NCBI RefSeq assembly: GCF_023148685.1
Contig: NZ_JAHXNL010000015.1
Span: 1 to 64,000 of the forward strand
Length of the DNA stretch: 64,000 nt
Origin: Georgenia sp. EYE_87
Lineage (GTDB): Bacteria; Actinomycetota; Actinomycetes; Actinomycetales; Actinomycetaceae
Direction: 5' to 3'
Made by a program: the position numbers and the translations under genes. Below are positions 9,020-17,014 of the stretch, piece after piece (the first letter of the stretch is position 1; every line of letters starts with the position of its first letter). The notes under the pieces are model-generated. The model ran no database searches, was not told where the DNA came from, and saw only the letters and a list, made by a program, of their open reading frames with translations.

Positions 9020-9853
9020 TCAGGCTCCTGTCACGGTGACGCTGCCGAGGTGGCTGAAGTGGAGCGACACGGACGAGCCGGGACGGAGGAAGACCGCGTC
9101 GGTGATGCCGCCGGTGAGCACGATCCAGCCGGCGCGGAGCCGGTGCCCGCGGGCGCCGAGCGAGTTGGCGGCGAGTGCGAGAGCCTCCGCGGGGTGGCCC
9201 TGGACGGCGGCCGCGGTCGCGGTGTCGACGATCTCGCCGTCGACCTCGACGAGGCAGGCCTCCAGGGAGAGGTCGAGGTCGCCCGGGTCGAGGGAGACGG
9301 GTCCGCTGCCCCAGCGGGCGGCGGAGGCGTTGTCGGCGATGACGTCCGGCAGCGTGAAGCGGAAGTCGCGGTAGCGCGAGTCGATGATCTCGTAGCCGCC
9401 GAGGACGGCGGAGACGGACCTCATCGCGCGGGCCGCGGTGATGCCGGGCCCGGCGAGGTCCTCGCCGAGGACGAAGACGATCTCCGGCTCCACCCGGGGG
9501 TGGATCAGCTCGGCCAGCGGTGCGGGGGCGCCCGCCGGGAGGGTCATGGCGTCGGTGAGCCAGGCGGTCAGCGGCGCGTCGATGCCCATCCGCTGCTGCT
9601 TGGCCCGCGAGGTCAGGCCGAGCTTGACCCCCGTGACGGTCTGGCCCTCGGCGACCTTGCGCTCCACGAGCAGGTCCTGCGCCCGGTAGGCGGTCTCGAT
9701 GTCGAGGCCGGGGAACTCGTCGGTGATCGGCGTCCGGTCGTACCGGCCGGCCTCGGCCGCGTACAGCTCCTCGACCACCCGGTCGATCGTCCAGTCCCCC
9801 ACCCCTGCTCCTTCTCTGGCGCCGTCGGCCCGCGCGCCGGTCGTCGTGGTCAT
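9020..9853 (-). CDS. dmpH: 4-oxalocrotonate (2-oxo-3-hexenedioate) decarboxylase
   Basis: The 277-residue protein belongs to the fumarylacetoacetase-like hydratase/decarboxylase family. Metal ligands are in EPEIVFVLGEDL and the EIIDSRYRDF region, and VIADNASAARW and the late LTGGITDAV segment match DmpH rather than DmpE. It decarboxylates 2-oxo-3-hexenedioate to 2-hydroxypenta-2,4-dienoate and normally works in complex with the hydratase encoded just before it. Its ATG overlaps the stop of that hydratase gene by four bases (ATGA). The first 20 residues are a low-complexity extension. Confidence 0.88.
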   Translation of the reverse strand: MTTTTGARADGAREGAGVGDWTIDRVVEELYAAEAGRYDRTPITDEFPGLDIETAYRAQDLLVERKVAEGQTVTGVKLGLTSRAKQQRMGIDAPLTAWLTDAMTLPAGAPAPLAELIHPRVEPEIVFVLGEDLAGPGITAARAMRSVSAVLGGYEIIDSRYRDFRFTLPDVIADNASAARWGSGPVSLDPGDLDLSLEACLVEVDGEIVDTATAAAVQGHPAEALALAANSLGARGHRLRAGWIVLTGGITDAVFLRPGSSVSLHFSHLGSVTVTGA

Positions 9854-10638
9854 GCCGCCACAGCCATCCGCGTGCTGACGGTGCCGAGCCCGGCGAAGGT
9901 CGCCCGGACCGTGCCGCCCGGCCGGAGCGCCTGGGCGGCGGTGAGCGAGCCGGGGATCACCACCTGGCCCGCCTCGAGGGTCGTGCCCAGCGCGCCGACG
10001 GTGTTGGCGAGCCAGACGAGCGCGTTGATGGGGGATCCCAGGACCGCCCCTCCCGCGCCGGTGGCCACGACCTCGCCGTCGACGGCGAGGACGCACCCGG
10101 TCAGGCGCAGGTCGACGTCGGCGAGCCGCACGGGCCGGGACCCGAGGACGACCGCGCCGGAGGAGGCGTTGTCGGCCACCGTGTCGGCGAGCCCGATGCG
10201 CCAGTCGCGGATGCGCGAGTCGATGATCTCGAGCGCGGGCAGCACGCAGTCCACGGCCCGCACGGCGTCGACGACGGTGACGCCCGGCCCGGCGAGGTCG
10301 CGGCCGAGCACGAACGCGATCTCCGGCTCGACCTTCGGCTGGACGAAGTCCGCCGGGTCGAGGGCCTGGCCCTCGCCGTGGATCATCGTGTCCAGCAGCT
10401 GGCCGTAGTCGGGCTGGTCCACGCCGAGCTGGCGCTGCATGACTCGGGAGGTCAGGCCGACCTTGTGGCCGCGCACGGACCGCCCCCCGGCCACCCAGCG
10501 GTCCAGCTGGATGCGCTGGATCGCGTAGGCGTCGTCGAGGTCGATGTCGGGGTAGGTCTCGGTCAGCGGGGCGACGGCCTCGCCGTCGTAGGCGGCCAGC
10601 AACGCCTCGGCGGCGGCCATGCGGTCCTGGGTCTCCAT
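9850..10638 (-). CDS. dmpE: 2-keto-4-pentenoate (2-hydroxypenta-2,4-dienoate) hydratase
   Basis: The 262-residue protein is a paralogue of the downstream decarboxylase. GVDQPDYGQLLDTM, EIIDSRIRDWRIG, TVADNASSG and PGSLTAAQALRPG match the DmpE/MhpD hydratase. It adds water to the dienoate, giving 4-hydroxy-2-oxovalerate for the aldolase. No strong ribosome-binding site precedes the ATG at 10638. The gene begins three bases after the stop of the solute-binding protein gene, so translational coupling is likely. Confidence 0.9.
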   Translation of the reverse strand: METQDRMAAAEALLAAYDGEAVAPLTETYPDIDLDDAYAIQRIQLDRWVAGGRSVRGHKVGLTSRVMQRQLGVDQPDYGQLLDTMIHGEGQALDPADFVQPKVEPEIAFVLGRDLAGPGVTVVDAVRAVDCVLPALEIIDSRIRDWRIGLADTVADNASSGAVVLGSRPVRLADVDLRLTGCVLAVDGEVVATGAGGAVLGSPINALVWLANTVGALGTTLEAGQVVIPGSLTAAQALRPGGTVRATFAGLGTVSTRMAVAA

Positions 10639-10641
10639 GGT

Positions 10642-11646
10642 CTACTCGCTCGCGACGAGGTCGGCCATGTCGACGGGCTCGGCGAACGCGCCCGTGGCGA
10701 TCATGAGGTCGTTCCACCGGCCCAGCTCCTCGGCGTCGGGAGCGCCCTCCACCCAGGTCGGCAGCTCCAGCGCGGCCGCGGCCTCCGGGCTCGTCTCGGA
10801 GTAGGTCTGCACGGCCTCGCGCGCGGCGTCGGGGTCCTCGGCCAGGAGGGCGTTGGCCTTCTCGATGGCGCGGGCGAAGGCGGCGGCGGTGTTGGGGTTC
10901 TCGGCGACGAACTTGTCCGTCATGCCCAGGCCCGACACGGGGATCTCCTCGGCGATGCCGCTGTAGGACGCGAAGACCTTCCGCGCGCCCTCGGCGGCCA
11001 CGATGGAGCGGAAGGGCTCGGCGACCCACACCGCGTCGACGTTGCCCAGGGAGAGCGCGGCCGGCATGTCGGGGAACGGCATCTCGACGAACTGGATGCT
11101 GGCCATGTCCACGCCGAGCTCGTCGAGGGCGGCCTTGATGCTGACGTCGCCGATGTTGTTCAGCGTGTTGACGGCGATCGTGGCGCCGGCCAGGTCCTCG
11201 GGGTCCTGGATCGGGGAGTCGACGTTCACGAAGACGCCGGCGGTCTCCTCGTTGCCGCGGATCCCCTCGGCGACGATGGTGACCCCGAGGCCCTTCTGCT
11301 CGGCGAGGAAGAACGACGGGTAGCTGGCGAAGGCCGCGTGCAGGTCCCCGGAGACCATGGCGGGCAGCGCGGCGGCGCCGCCCTGCATGACGGTGGCCTC
11401 GACGCTGAGGCCCTCCTCCTCGAAGAAGCCCTCGTCCACGGCGACCTGGACCGAGGCATGGTCGACGACGGGGACGATGCCGACCGCGAGCTCGGCGATC
11501 TCGGGCTCGCCGTCGGTCGACGCGGCGGTGTCGGGGGCGTCGGCGGCGGCGGTGTCTTCGGCACCGCCGGCCGAGCAGGCGGCGAGAGCGGCGGCGAGGG
11601 TCAGGGCGAGGGGCAGGGCGGCCATGGAGCGGGGGTAGATGCGCAT
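10642..11646 (-). CDS. ABC transporter substrate-binding lipoprotein (NMT1/SsuA-like)
   Basis: The 334-residue protein has a lipoprotein signal with lipobox LAAC, the lipidated Cys being C24. A periplasmic-binding-protein fold of NMT1/THI5/SsuA type follows (GIVPVVDHASVQVAVDEGFF, then MVSGDLHAAFASYPSFF and the VNTLNNIGDV segment). It probably captures the aromatic substrate or a related small anion outside the membrane. No permease or ATPase gene is adjacent, so the remaining transporter parts must lie elsewhere. AAGGAGG precedes the ATG. It is the first gene of the meta-cleavage operon, and its promoter contains the probable GntR operator. Confidence 0.85.
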   Translation of the reverse strand: MRIYPRSMAALPLALTLAAALAACSAGGAEDTAAADAPDTAASTDGEPEIAELAVGIVPVVDHASVQVAVDEGFFEEEGLSVEATVMQGGAAALPAMVSGDLHAAFASYPSFFLAEQKGLGVTIVAEGIRGNEETAGVFVNVDSPIQDPEDLAGATIAVNTLNNIGDVSIKAALDELGVDMASIQFVEMPFPDMPAALSLGNVDAVWVAEPFRSIVAAEGARKVFASYSGIAEEIPVSGLGMTDKFVAENPNTAAAFARAIEKANALLAEDPDAAREAVQTYSETSPEAAAALELPTWVEGAPDAEELGRWNDLMIATGAFAEPVDMADLVASE

Positions 11647-11679
11647 CGTTCCTCCTTGAACAGACGGCGGGTAACACGA

Positions 11680-11708
11680 ATATTGATAGTAATGATTAGT
11701 CTTGTCAA
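11680..11708 (-). promoter_or_regulatory. Promoter of the meta-cleavage operon
   Basis: On the minus strand a perfect -35 TTGACA (11703-11708) is followed after 17 bases by CAATAT (11680-11685) as the -10 element. It lies 34 bases upstream of the solute-binding protein start. The AT-rich spacer contains the candidate operator. Confidence 0.65.
11685..11698. promoter_or_regulatory. Probable GntR operator, copy 1
   Basis: GATAGTAATGATTA lies between the -10 and -35 elements of the operon promoter. It matches 13 of 14 bases of a sequence at the GntR gene's own promoter (13445-13458). A bound repressor here would block RNA polymerase. Confidence 0.65.
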
Positions 11709-11797
11709 GCGCGCGGGCGCTCAGAGCCCCCGACGCAGCCAGCCCACCATCACCGGACGCGAAGGCGACGCGGCGATCGCAACGAGGCGCAGGCTTC

Positions 11798-11824
11798 GGC
11801 GTCTCGCGGCCGGCGTGAGACGCC
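11798..11824 (-). terminator. Hairpin downstream of the SDR gene
   Basis: GGCGTCTC at 11798-11805 and GAGACGCC at 11817-11824 form a perfect 8-bp stem about 75 bases after the SDR stop. There is no U-tract, so terminator function is only suggested. It would separate the GntR-SDR transcript from the operon promoter. Confidence 0.4.
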
Positions 11825-11898
11825 GGGCGACGTGGACTCGACGGCCCCCGGCCCGGGCTGCGGTGAACCCGTGCCGAGGAGCTGGTGGGCTCGAGGCG

Positions 11899-12693
11899 CT
11901 ACATCAGGTGCGTGGCCATCCCGCCGTGCACGGCGAGGACGGTGCCGGTCACGTGCGACGCCCGCGGCGAAACCAGGTACACGATCGCGTCCGCGACCTG
12001 CTGGGCCGTGGCGGGCCGGCCGAGCGCCACCTTCCTCACGTCGCGGACGTGGTGCGCCACGGCCTCCTCCCGCGGGAGCCCGTGCCGCTCAGCGAGCGCG
12101 TCGGCGAACCCGCCCGGCTGGTCCCACAGCGGCGTGCGGGTGGGGCCGGGCGAGACGGCGTTGACGCGGATCCCGGCCGGCCCGAACTCCGTGGCGAGCG
12201 CCCCGGTCAGCGAGAGCACGGCGGCCTTGCTGGCGGCGTAGTCGACCAGCATGGGCTCGGGATAACGCCCGGAGGTCGAGGCCACGTTGACGACGGCGGC
12301 GGCGTCAGACCCGCTCAGCAGCGGGATCGCGGCACGGACGGTGCGAATCACGCTCATCAGGTTCAGGTCCAGCGTCCGCCGCCAGGCGTCGTCGTCGACC
12401 TCGAGGAATCCCGGCCGCAGAGGTGCGGCCCCGACGTTGTTGACGAGGATGTCCAGCCCGCCGAGCACCTCGTGCGTCAGGGTGGCGAGCCGGTTGCCGG
12501 CGTCCGCGGCGGACATGTCGACCTGGGCCGCGCGCACGTTCGACATCGCGTCCAGCTCGGCACAGCAGTCGGGGTCCAGGTCGGCGGCGAGCACCGTGGC
12601 CCCCTCGTTCACGAGCGTCTCCACGACGGCGCGACCGATGCCCTTGCCGGCTCCCGTCACGATCGCGCGCCGGCCGGCGAGCCCGAGGTCCAC
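11899..12693 (-). CDS. SDR-family dehydrogenase, possibly a dihydrodiol dehydrogenase
   Basis: The 264-residue protein is a classical short-chain dehydrogenase with the dinucleotide motif TGAGKGIG (13-20), NNVG at 85-88 and the catalytic pair Y152/K156 in DYAASK. D38 in AADLD suggests NAD+ preference. The GTG start is supported by GAGG five bases upstream, and the gene begins 11 bases after the GntR stop, so the two are co-transcribed. Given the ring-cleavage genes nearby, it may aromatise a cis-dihydrodiol carboxylate, as CmtB does in the cumate pathway. No ring-hydroxylating dioxygenase is in the window, so this role is inference only. Confidence 0.8.
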   Translation of the reverse strand: MDLGLAGRRAIVTGAGKGIGRAVVETLVNEGATVLAADLDPDCCAELDAMSNVRAAQVDMSAADAGNRLATLTHEVLGGLDILVNNVGAAPLRPGFLEVDDDAWRRTLDLNLMSVIRTVRAAIPLLSGSDAAAVVNVASTSGRYPEPMLVDYAASKAAVLSLTGALATEFGPAGIRVNAVSPGPTRTPLWDQPGGFADALAERHGLPREEAVAHHVRDVRKVALGRPATAQQVADAIVYLVSPRASHVTGTVLAVHGGMATHLM

Positions 12694-12704
12694 GTCCGCC
12701 TCGC

Positions 12705-13436
12705 TCAGCCGTGCAGCCGGCCGGTCATGGCCTCGGAGAGGGGCGTGTGGGCCTCGACCGCCCGCCTGACCCGGTCCGGCTCACCGGACGCGATCGCGTC
12801 GACGAGCTCCCGGTGCAGCTGGAGGTTCTCGGGGAAGGACGCGGCGAAGTCCGGGTCGGGAGCGACGTCCTTGACCGCCTCGCGGGCCGTCTCCAGGAGG
12901 GAGATGTAGATCGTCCTGAGCAGCGGGTTCGCCGAGATGCCGGCGATCTCCTCGTGCAGGTCCCAGTTCCGCAGCAGGTACTCACGCGGCTGGTCGCCCA
13001 GCCGGGACATGGCCTCGACGATCTCGTCGAGGCGGGCGAGCTGCTCCGGCCCGGCGTTCCGCGCGGCCTGGATCGCGACCGGGAGCTCGAGGGCGTTGCG
13101 GATCTCGAGCGTGTCGGAGACCGACATCGCGTCGGCACCAAGCCCGAGAATCAGGTGGCTGAGGCGGATGTGCGCCGAGGGGCGGGCGACGAAGATGCCA
13201 CCCCGCGGCCCGGGTCTGGCCTCCACCAGCCCCCGCGTCTCGAGCAGCCGGACCGCCTCGTTCAGCGTGCCGGCGGCGACGCCGAACTGGCTCTGGAGCT
13301 CAGTTTTTGTGCCGAGCCGGTCACCGGGGAGCACCTGCTCGGTAGCGATCAGCTCGCTGATGCGCTCGGCCACCGCCTGGCCGCGCGAGGTGCGCTCGGT
13401 CCGGCCGAGGTGGAGGGCGGTCGGGGTGTCCGTCAT
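12705..13436 (-). CDS. GntR/FadR-family regulator of the meta-cleavage cluster
   Basis: The 243-residue protein has an N-terminal winged helix (about 17-75, with GTKTELQSQFGVAAGTLNEA and a PRGG wing) and a helical FCD ligand-binding domain (about 90-230; NALELPVAIQAARN, DLHEEIAG, HRELVDAIASGEPDRVRRA). Such regulators are usually repressors released by a pathway metabolite. I chose the ATG at 13436, since TACTAT lies nine bases upstream as a -10 element, implying an almost leaderless transcript. The shared 14-bp motif at its own and the operon promoter indicates autoregulation plus control of the catabolic operon. Confidence 0.88.
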   Translation of the reverse strand: MTDTPTALHLGRTERTSRGQAVAERISELIATEQVLPGDRLGTKTELQSQFGVAAGTLNEAVRLLETRGLVEARPGPRGGIFVARPSAHIRLSHLILGLGADAMSVSDTLEIRNALELPVAIQAARNAGPEQLARLDEIVEAMSRLGDQPREYLLRNWDLHEEIAGISANPLLRTIYISLLETAREAVKDVAPDPDFAASFPENLQLHRELVDAIASGEPDRVRRAVEAHTPLSEAMTGRLHG

Positions 13437-13444
13437 GCCCGAAC

Positions 13445-13458
13445 GATAGTATTGATTA
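13445..13458. promoter_or_regulatory. Probable GntR operator, copy 2, overlapping the GntR promoter
   Basis: GATAGTATTGATTA differs at one position from the copy at 11685-11698. It overlaps the minus-strand -10 element TACTAT (13446-13451) of the GntR gene and also the last three bases of the PadR gene. Confidence 0.65.
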
Positions 13459-14118
13459 CGCTCGATGGCCAACACTGCCGCGCTGCGTGGTCACCTCCGG
13501 CGTGATCACGCCGGTGGTCACCCCCGGCGCGGTCACCTCCACGTCGAGGGCACGGAGCAGGTCGATCATCCGGCGCGCCCAGTCCACCTTCACCCTGGCC
13601 AGCTCGACCTGCCGGGCGAAGACCATCGCCTTGACCTCGGCGATCCGGCGGTGCTCCCGCACGGGCCGAATCTTCAGGCGCTCCCGCAGCAGCGGGGTGT
13701 CCCGGCGGAGCAGCGCGTCCCGGTGCTCCTCCCACTGCTTGATCAGCGCCCCCTGCTCCGCGACGTGGGCCTCGAGGACCGCGACGGCGCTGTCCGTGTC
13801 GATACTGTCGAATCCCAGGGCCTGCAGGGCAAAGGGGTCGCGCGTGGGCGGCTCGGGGTGCGGCGCCGAGATCCACTGCGCCAGGGCCCGGTCCCCCTCG
13901 GGTGTCAGCGCATAGTCCGCAGTGCTGAGCCCGTTGTCTCCCTCGCGGAGCGTGCCGGCGATCAGGCCGTCCTCGCGCAGTTTCGCGAGGACGCCGTAGA
14001 CCTGGCTCTGCGGCGCCGACCAGACCCAGCGCTGCGCCTCGGCGAAGCGGCGGGCCAGCCGGTAGCCGTTCGTCGGACTCGCCTGGAGAACCTCCAGCAC
14101 CGCGTACTTCAGGGACAT
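13456..14118 (-). CDS. PadR-family transcriptional regulator
   Basis: The 220-residue protein has an N-terminal PadR winged helix (1-80: MSLKYAVLEVLQASPTNGY, QSQVYGVLAKLREDGLI, a wing ending YALTPEGDRAL). A C-terminal helical dimerisation domain follows (about 90-190). PadR proteins typically repress phenolic-compound genes and respond to the phenolic substrate. It is transcribed divergently from the ring-cleavage pair, with 106 bases between the starts, and is the best local candidate for controlling that pair. The last 30 residues are Thr/Val/Gly-rich and lie over the promoter region of the GntR gene. Confidence 0.85.
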   Translation of the reverse strand: MSLKYAVLEVLQASPTNGYRLARRFAEAQRWVWSAPQSQVYGVLAKLREDGLIAGTLREGDNGLSTADYALTPEGDRALAQWISAPHPEPPTRDPFALQALGFDSIDTDSAVAVLEAHVAEQGALIKQWEEHRDALLRRDTPLLRERLKIRPVREHRRIAEVKAMVFARQVELARVKVDWARRMIDLLRALDVEVTAPGVTTGVITPEVTTQRGSVGHRA

Positions 14119-14152
14119 GACGAAAGGATACGTCCGACCTCCGGCACTGGAG

Positions 14153-14181
14153 TATTCCTATGTAGACCTATTCCGTGGTAG
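14153..14181. promoter_or_regulatory. Direct repeats between the PadR gene and the ring-cleavage genes
   Basis: TATTCCTATGTAG (14153-14165) and TATTCCGTGGTAG (14169-14181) match at 10 of 13 positions with a 16-base period. They lie in the divergent promoter region and are candidates for a PadR-binding site. Confidence 0.4.
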
Positions 14182-14224
14182 AACGTCCTCGACGGACCGC
14201 ACTCGACGACGAGGAGCACCTCCC

Positions 14225-14878
14225 GTGCCGAACACCGCAGACGACCTGGTCCTCGCTGGTCGCGCGCTGGCACGCCACGGTCTGGTCGACGCCTTCGGTC
14301 ACGTCTCGGCCCGCACGGACGACGGCTCGTGGGCCATCACCCCGCCTGTGCCGCTCGCCCGGGCGACCGCCGGCGCCGTGCGTACCCTCGACCTCACGAC
14401 ACCCGACCTCGCGCCGGGCGTGCCGCGCGAGGCCTGGATCCACCGGGAGATCGCGGCCGCCCGCCCGGACGTTGGGGCCGTCTGCCGCGCGCAGCCCCCC
14501 ACGGCCACCGCGCTCGCCGGCGCCGGCGTCCCCATCCGCCCGCTGCACGGCCAGGGCGCGTTCCTCGGCCCGCAGGTCGCGGTCCACGACGACCCCCGCC
14601 TGGTCCGGGACCGGGCTGCCGCCGCCAGGCTCGCCGCCACCCTCGGCGCCGGGTCCGCCGTCCTCATGCGGGGTAACGGCGCGGTCACCGTCGGGGCCGA
14701 CGTGAGCGAGGCGATAGCCCGCATGTGGGTACTTGAGCGGTCGGCACTCATGAACGCCACCGCCGCCGCCAGCGGCACCCCCATTCCCCTGGACGACGAC
14801 GAGCAGGACGCCTGGCGTGCCGTCGCCCCGGAGCTTCTGCATCGGATCTGGCTGTACCTCAAGGAGGAGGAATCATGA
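14225..14878 (+). CDS. Class II aldolase/adducin-fold protein, possible ring-fission-product decarboxylase
   Basis: The 217-residue protein has the class II aldolase fold (GHVSAR at 25-30, AWIHREIAAARPDVGAV at 70-86, RPLHGQGAFLG, VTVGADVSEA). The residues that normally bind zinc are changed: the usual HxH is R88-A-Q90, and the His of the NHG motif is replaced by Asn151 in GNG. It therefore probably does not use zinc in the usual way. In cumate and 2,3-dihydroxybenzoate pathways a protein of this fold (CmtD/DhbB) decarboxylates the ring-fission product; its position one gene before the dioxygenase supports that role by inference. GAGGAG precedes the GTG start by about 11 bases. Confidence 0.7.
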   Translation: MPNTADDLVLAGRALARHGLVDAFGHVSARTDDGSWAITPPVPLARATAGAVRTLDLTTPDLAPGVPREAWIHREIAAARPDVGAVCRAQPPTATALAGAGVPIRPLHGQGAFLGPQVAVHDDPRLVRDRAAAARLAATLGAGSAVLMRGNGAVTVGADVSEAIARMWVLERSALMNATAAASGTPIPLDDDEQDAWRAVAPELLHRIWLYLKEEES

Positions 14879-15870
14879 TCGAGCTGGTCGACATCGCGTA
14901 CGTGCGCTCCGGAACCGCCGACCTGCGGGCGGCGGTGAAGTTCGCGACCGACATCGTCGGGATGGAGCTGGTCAAGGAGGAGGAGGGCATCGCCTACCTC
15001 CGGGTGGACCACCGCCACCACTGCCTGGCCTTCGTCGAGGGCCGCTCGGGCGTGCTCAGCTCCGGCTTCGTGCTGCGCGACATGGCCGCCCTCGACGCGG
15101 CGGAGGCGGAGCTGCGCGAGATCGGCCTGAAGGTCAGGCGCGGGACTGAGGCGGGCGCCCGCTCCCGCCACGTCCGCGACTACCTCACCTTCGAGGACCC
15201 GGCCGGCAATCGGGTCGACCTCGTGGTGGGCCAGGTGAGGCTCACCGCGCCGGTGAAGTTCTCACGCCCGGCGGGCATCACGGAGTTCGGGCACATCTGC
15301 TTCGACGCGCCCGACGTGTACGCCGCGGGCCAGTTCTGGACCGAGCACTTCAACATCAAGGTCTCCGACTGGGTCACCGGCGGCGCCTGCCTCATGCGGT
15401 TCGACCCGGTGCACCACAAGCTCGCCGTGTTCCAGGGGGACCGGCCCGGCCTTTGCCACATCAACTTCCAGGTCGAGAGCATCGACGACGTCATGCGCTC
15501 GTGGCACTTCCTCGAGGAGCACGGGGTGGAGATCGAGCAGGGGCCCGGCCGGCACCCTCAGTCGACGGCGATCTTCCTGTACTTCAAGGGCCCCGAGGGC
15601 TTGACCTACGAGTACTCCTACGGCGTCCGCCAGATCGCGGAGGACGAGGACTGGACGCCACGCTGGTTCGACCCGGAGGAGCCCGGCGCCATCGACATGT
15701 GGCTCGGGCCCAAGGCGCGGGTCAGCACCCAGTACCAGGTGCCCTCGGACCTCGACGACGACTGGGAGGGCCTGCCTCGGAAGCAAGACCTGGCGGAGAC
15801 GGGCCCCGCCCGCGCCACCGAGGCTTCCGAGGTCACCGCACCGGTGGGCGCCGGGGCGCAGACGACGTGA
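14875..15870 (+). CDS. Type I extradiol ring-cleavage dioxygenase (VOC fold)
   Basis: The 331-residue protein has two VOC modules (about 5-120 and 134-260). The second contains the complete 2-His-1-carboxylate Fe(II) site: H140 in EFGHICFD, H195 in LCHINFQVE and E246 in TYEYSYG, with normal spacing. It cleaves a catechol adjacent to one hydroxyl. A 70-residue tail after the second module is longer than in catechol 2,3-dioxygenase. Pairing with a class-II-aldolase-fold gene suggests a carboxylated catechol substrate such as 2,3-dihydroxybenzoate (CmtC/DhbA-like). The ATG overlaps the previous stop (ATGA), and a strong AAGGAGGAGG ribosome-binding site lies within the end of that gene. Confidence 0.85.
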   Translation: MIELVDIAYVRSGTADLRAAVKFATDIVGMELVKEEEGIAYLRVDHRHHCLAFVEGRSGVLSSGFVLRDMAALDAAEAELREIGLKVRRGTEAGARSRHVRDYLTFEDPAGNRVDLVVGQVRLTAPVKFSRPAGITEFGHICFDAPDVYAAGQFWTEHFNIKVSDWVTGGACLMRFDPVHHKLAVFQGDRPGLCHINFQVESIDDVMRSWHFLEEHGVEIEQGPGRHPQSTAIFLYFKGPEGLTYEYSYGVRQIAEDEDWTPRWFDPEEPGAIDMWLGPKARVSTQYQVPSDLDDDWEGLPRKQDLAETGPARATEASEVTAPVGAGAQTT

Positions 15871-15919
15871 CGCGCCCTGATCTGCCACGCGGCCCCGGCC
15901 ATCCGGACGACTAGGCCAA

Positions 15920-15983
15920 CCTGTCGTGAGGCTGTGCACTTCCCTTTTGCTGTCGCAAGTGAAGTGCACAGCGTCGCGACAAG
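15920..15983. repeat. Imperfect 23-bp inverted repeat
   Basis: The arms 15920-15942 and 15961-15983 match at 20 of 23 positions around an 18-base loop, with the uninterrupted core GCTGTGCACTTC/GAAGTGCACAGC. It lies 50 bases after the dioxygenase stop and lacks a T-run. It could terminate that operon or be a palindromic repeat element. Confidence 0.65.
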
Positions 15984-16063
15984 GACTGCTGGACTCGTCG
16001 TTGCTCACCGCGAAGTCGGCGAGGATCCCATTCCAAACCGCCAGCCGTCGCTAGGGACAGCCG

Positions 16064-16106
16064 TCGTCCACAGACAACCGTTGTCCACGGATACCACCGT
16101 CCACAG
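16064..16106. repeat. Three DnaA-box-like 9-mers with 16-17-base spacing
   Basis: TCGTCCACA (16064-16072), TTGTCCACG (16081-16089) and CCGTCCACA (16098-16106) each differ by one or two bases from the actinobacterial DnaA box TTGTCCACA. They lie directly upstream of the HTH gene, so they may be regulator sites for that gene instead. Confidence 0.4.
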
Positions 16107-16147
16107 ACGCCCGCCGCACTGCGCCGCCGCTGCGTAACGTGCCGCAG

Positions 16148-16930
<783 letters not shown>

Positions 16931-17014
16931 GACCGTCTGCCGGGCATGCACTGTTCACGCACCGGACGACAGCCGGACGCCCGGGCGCCACGAGGCCGCC
17001 CTAGTTTCGGGCCT

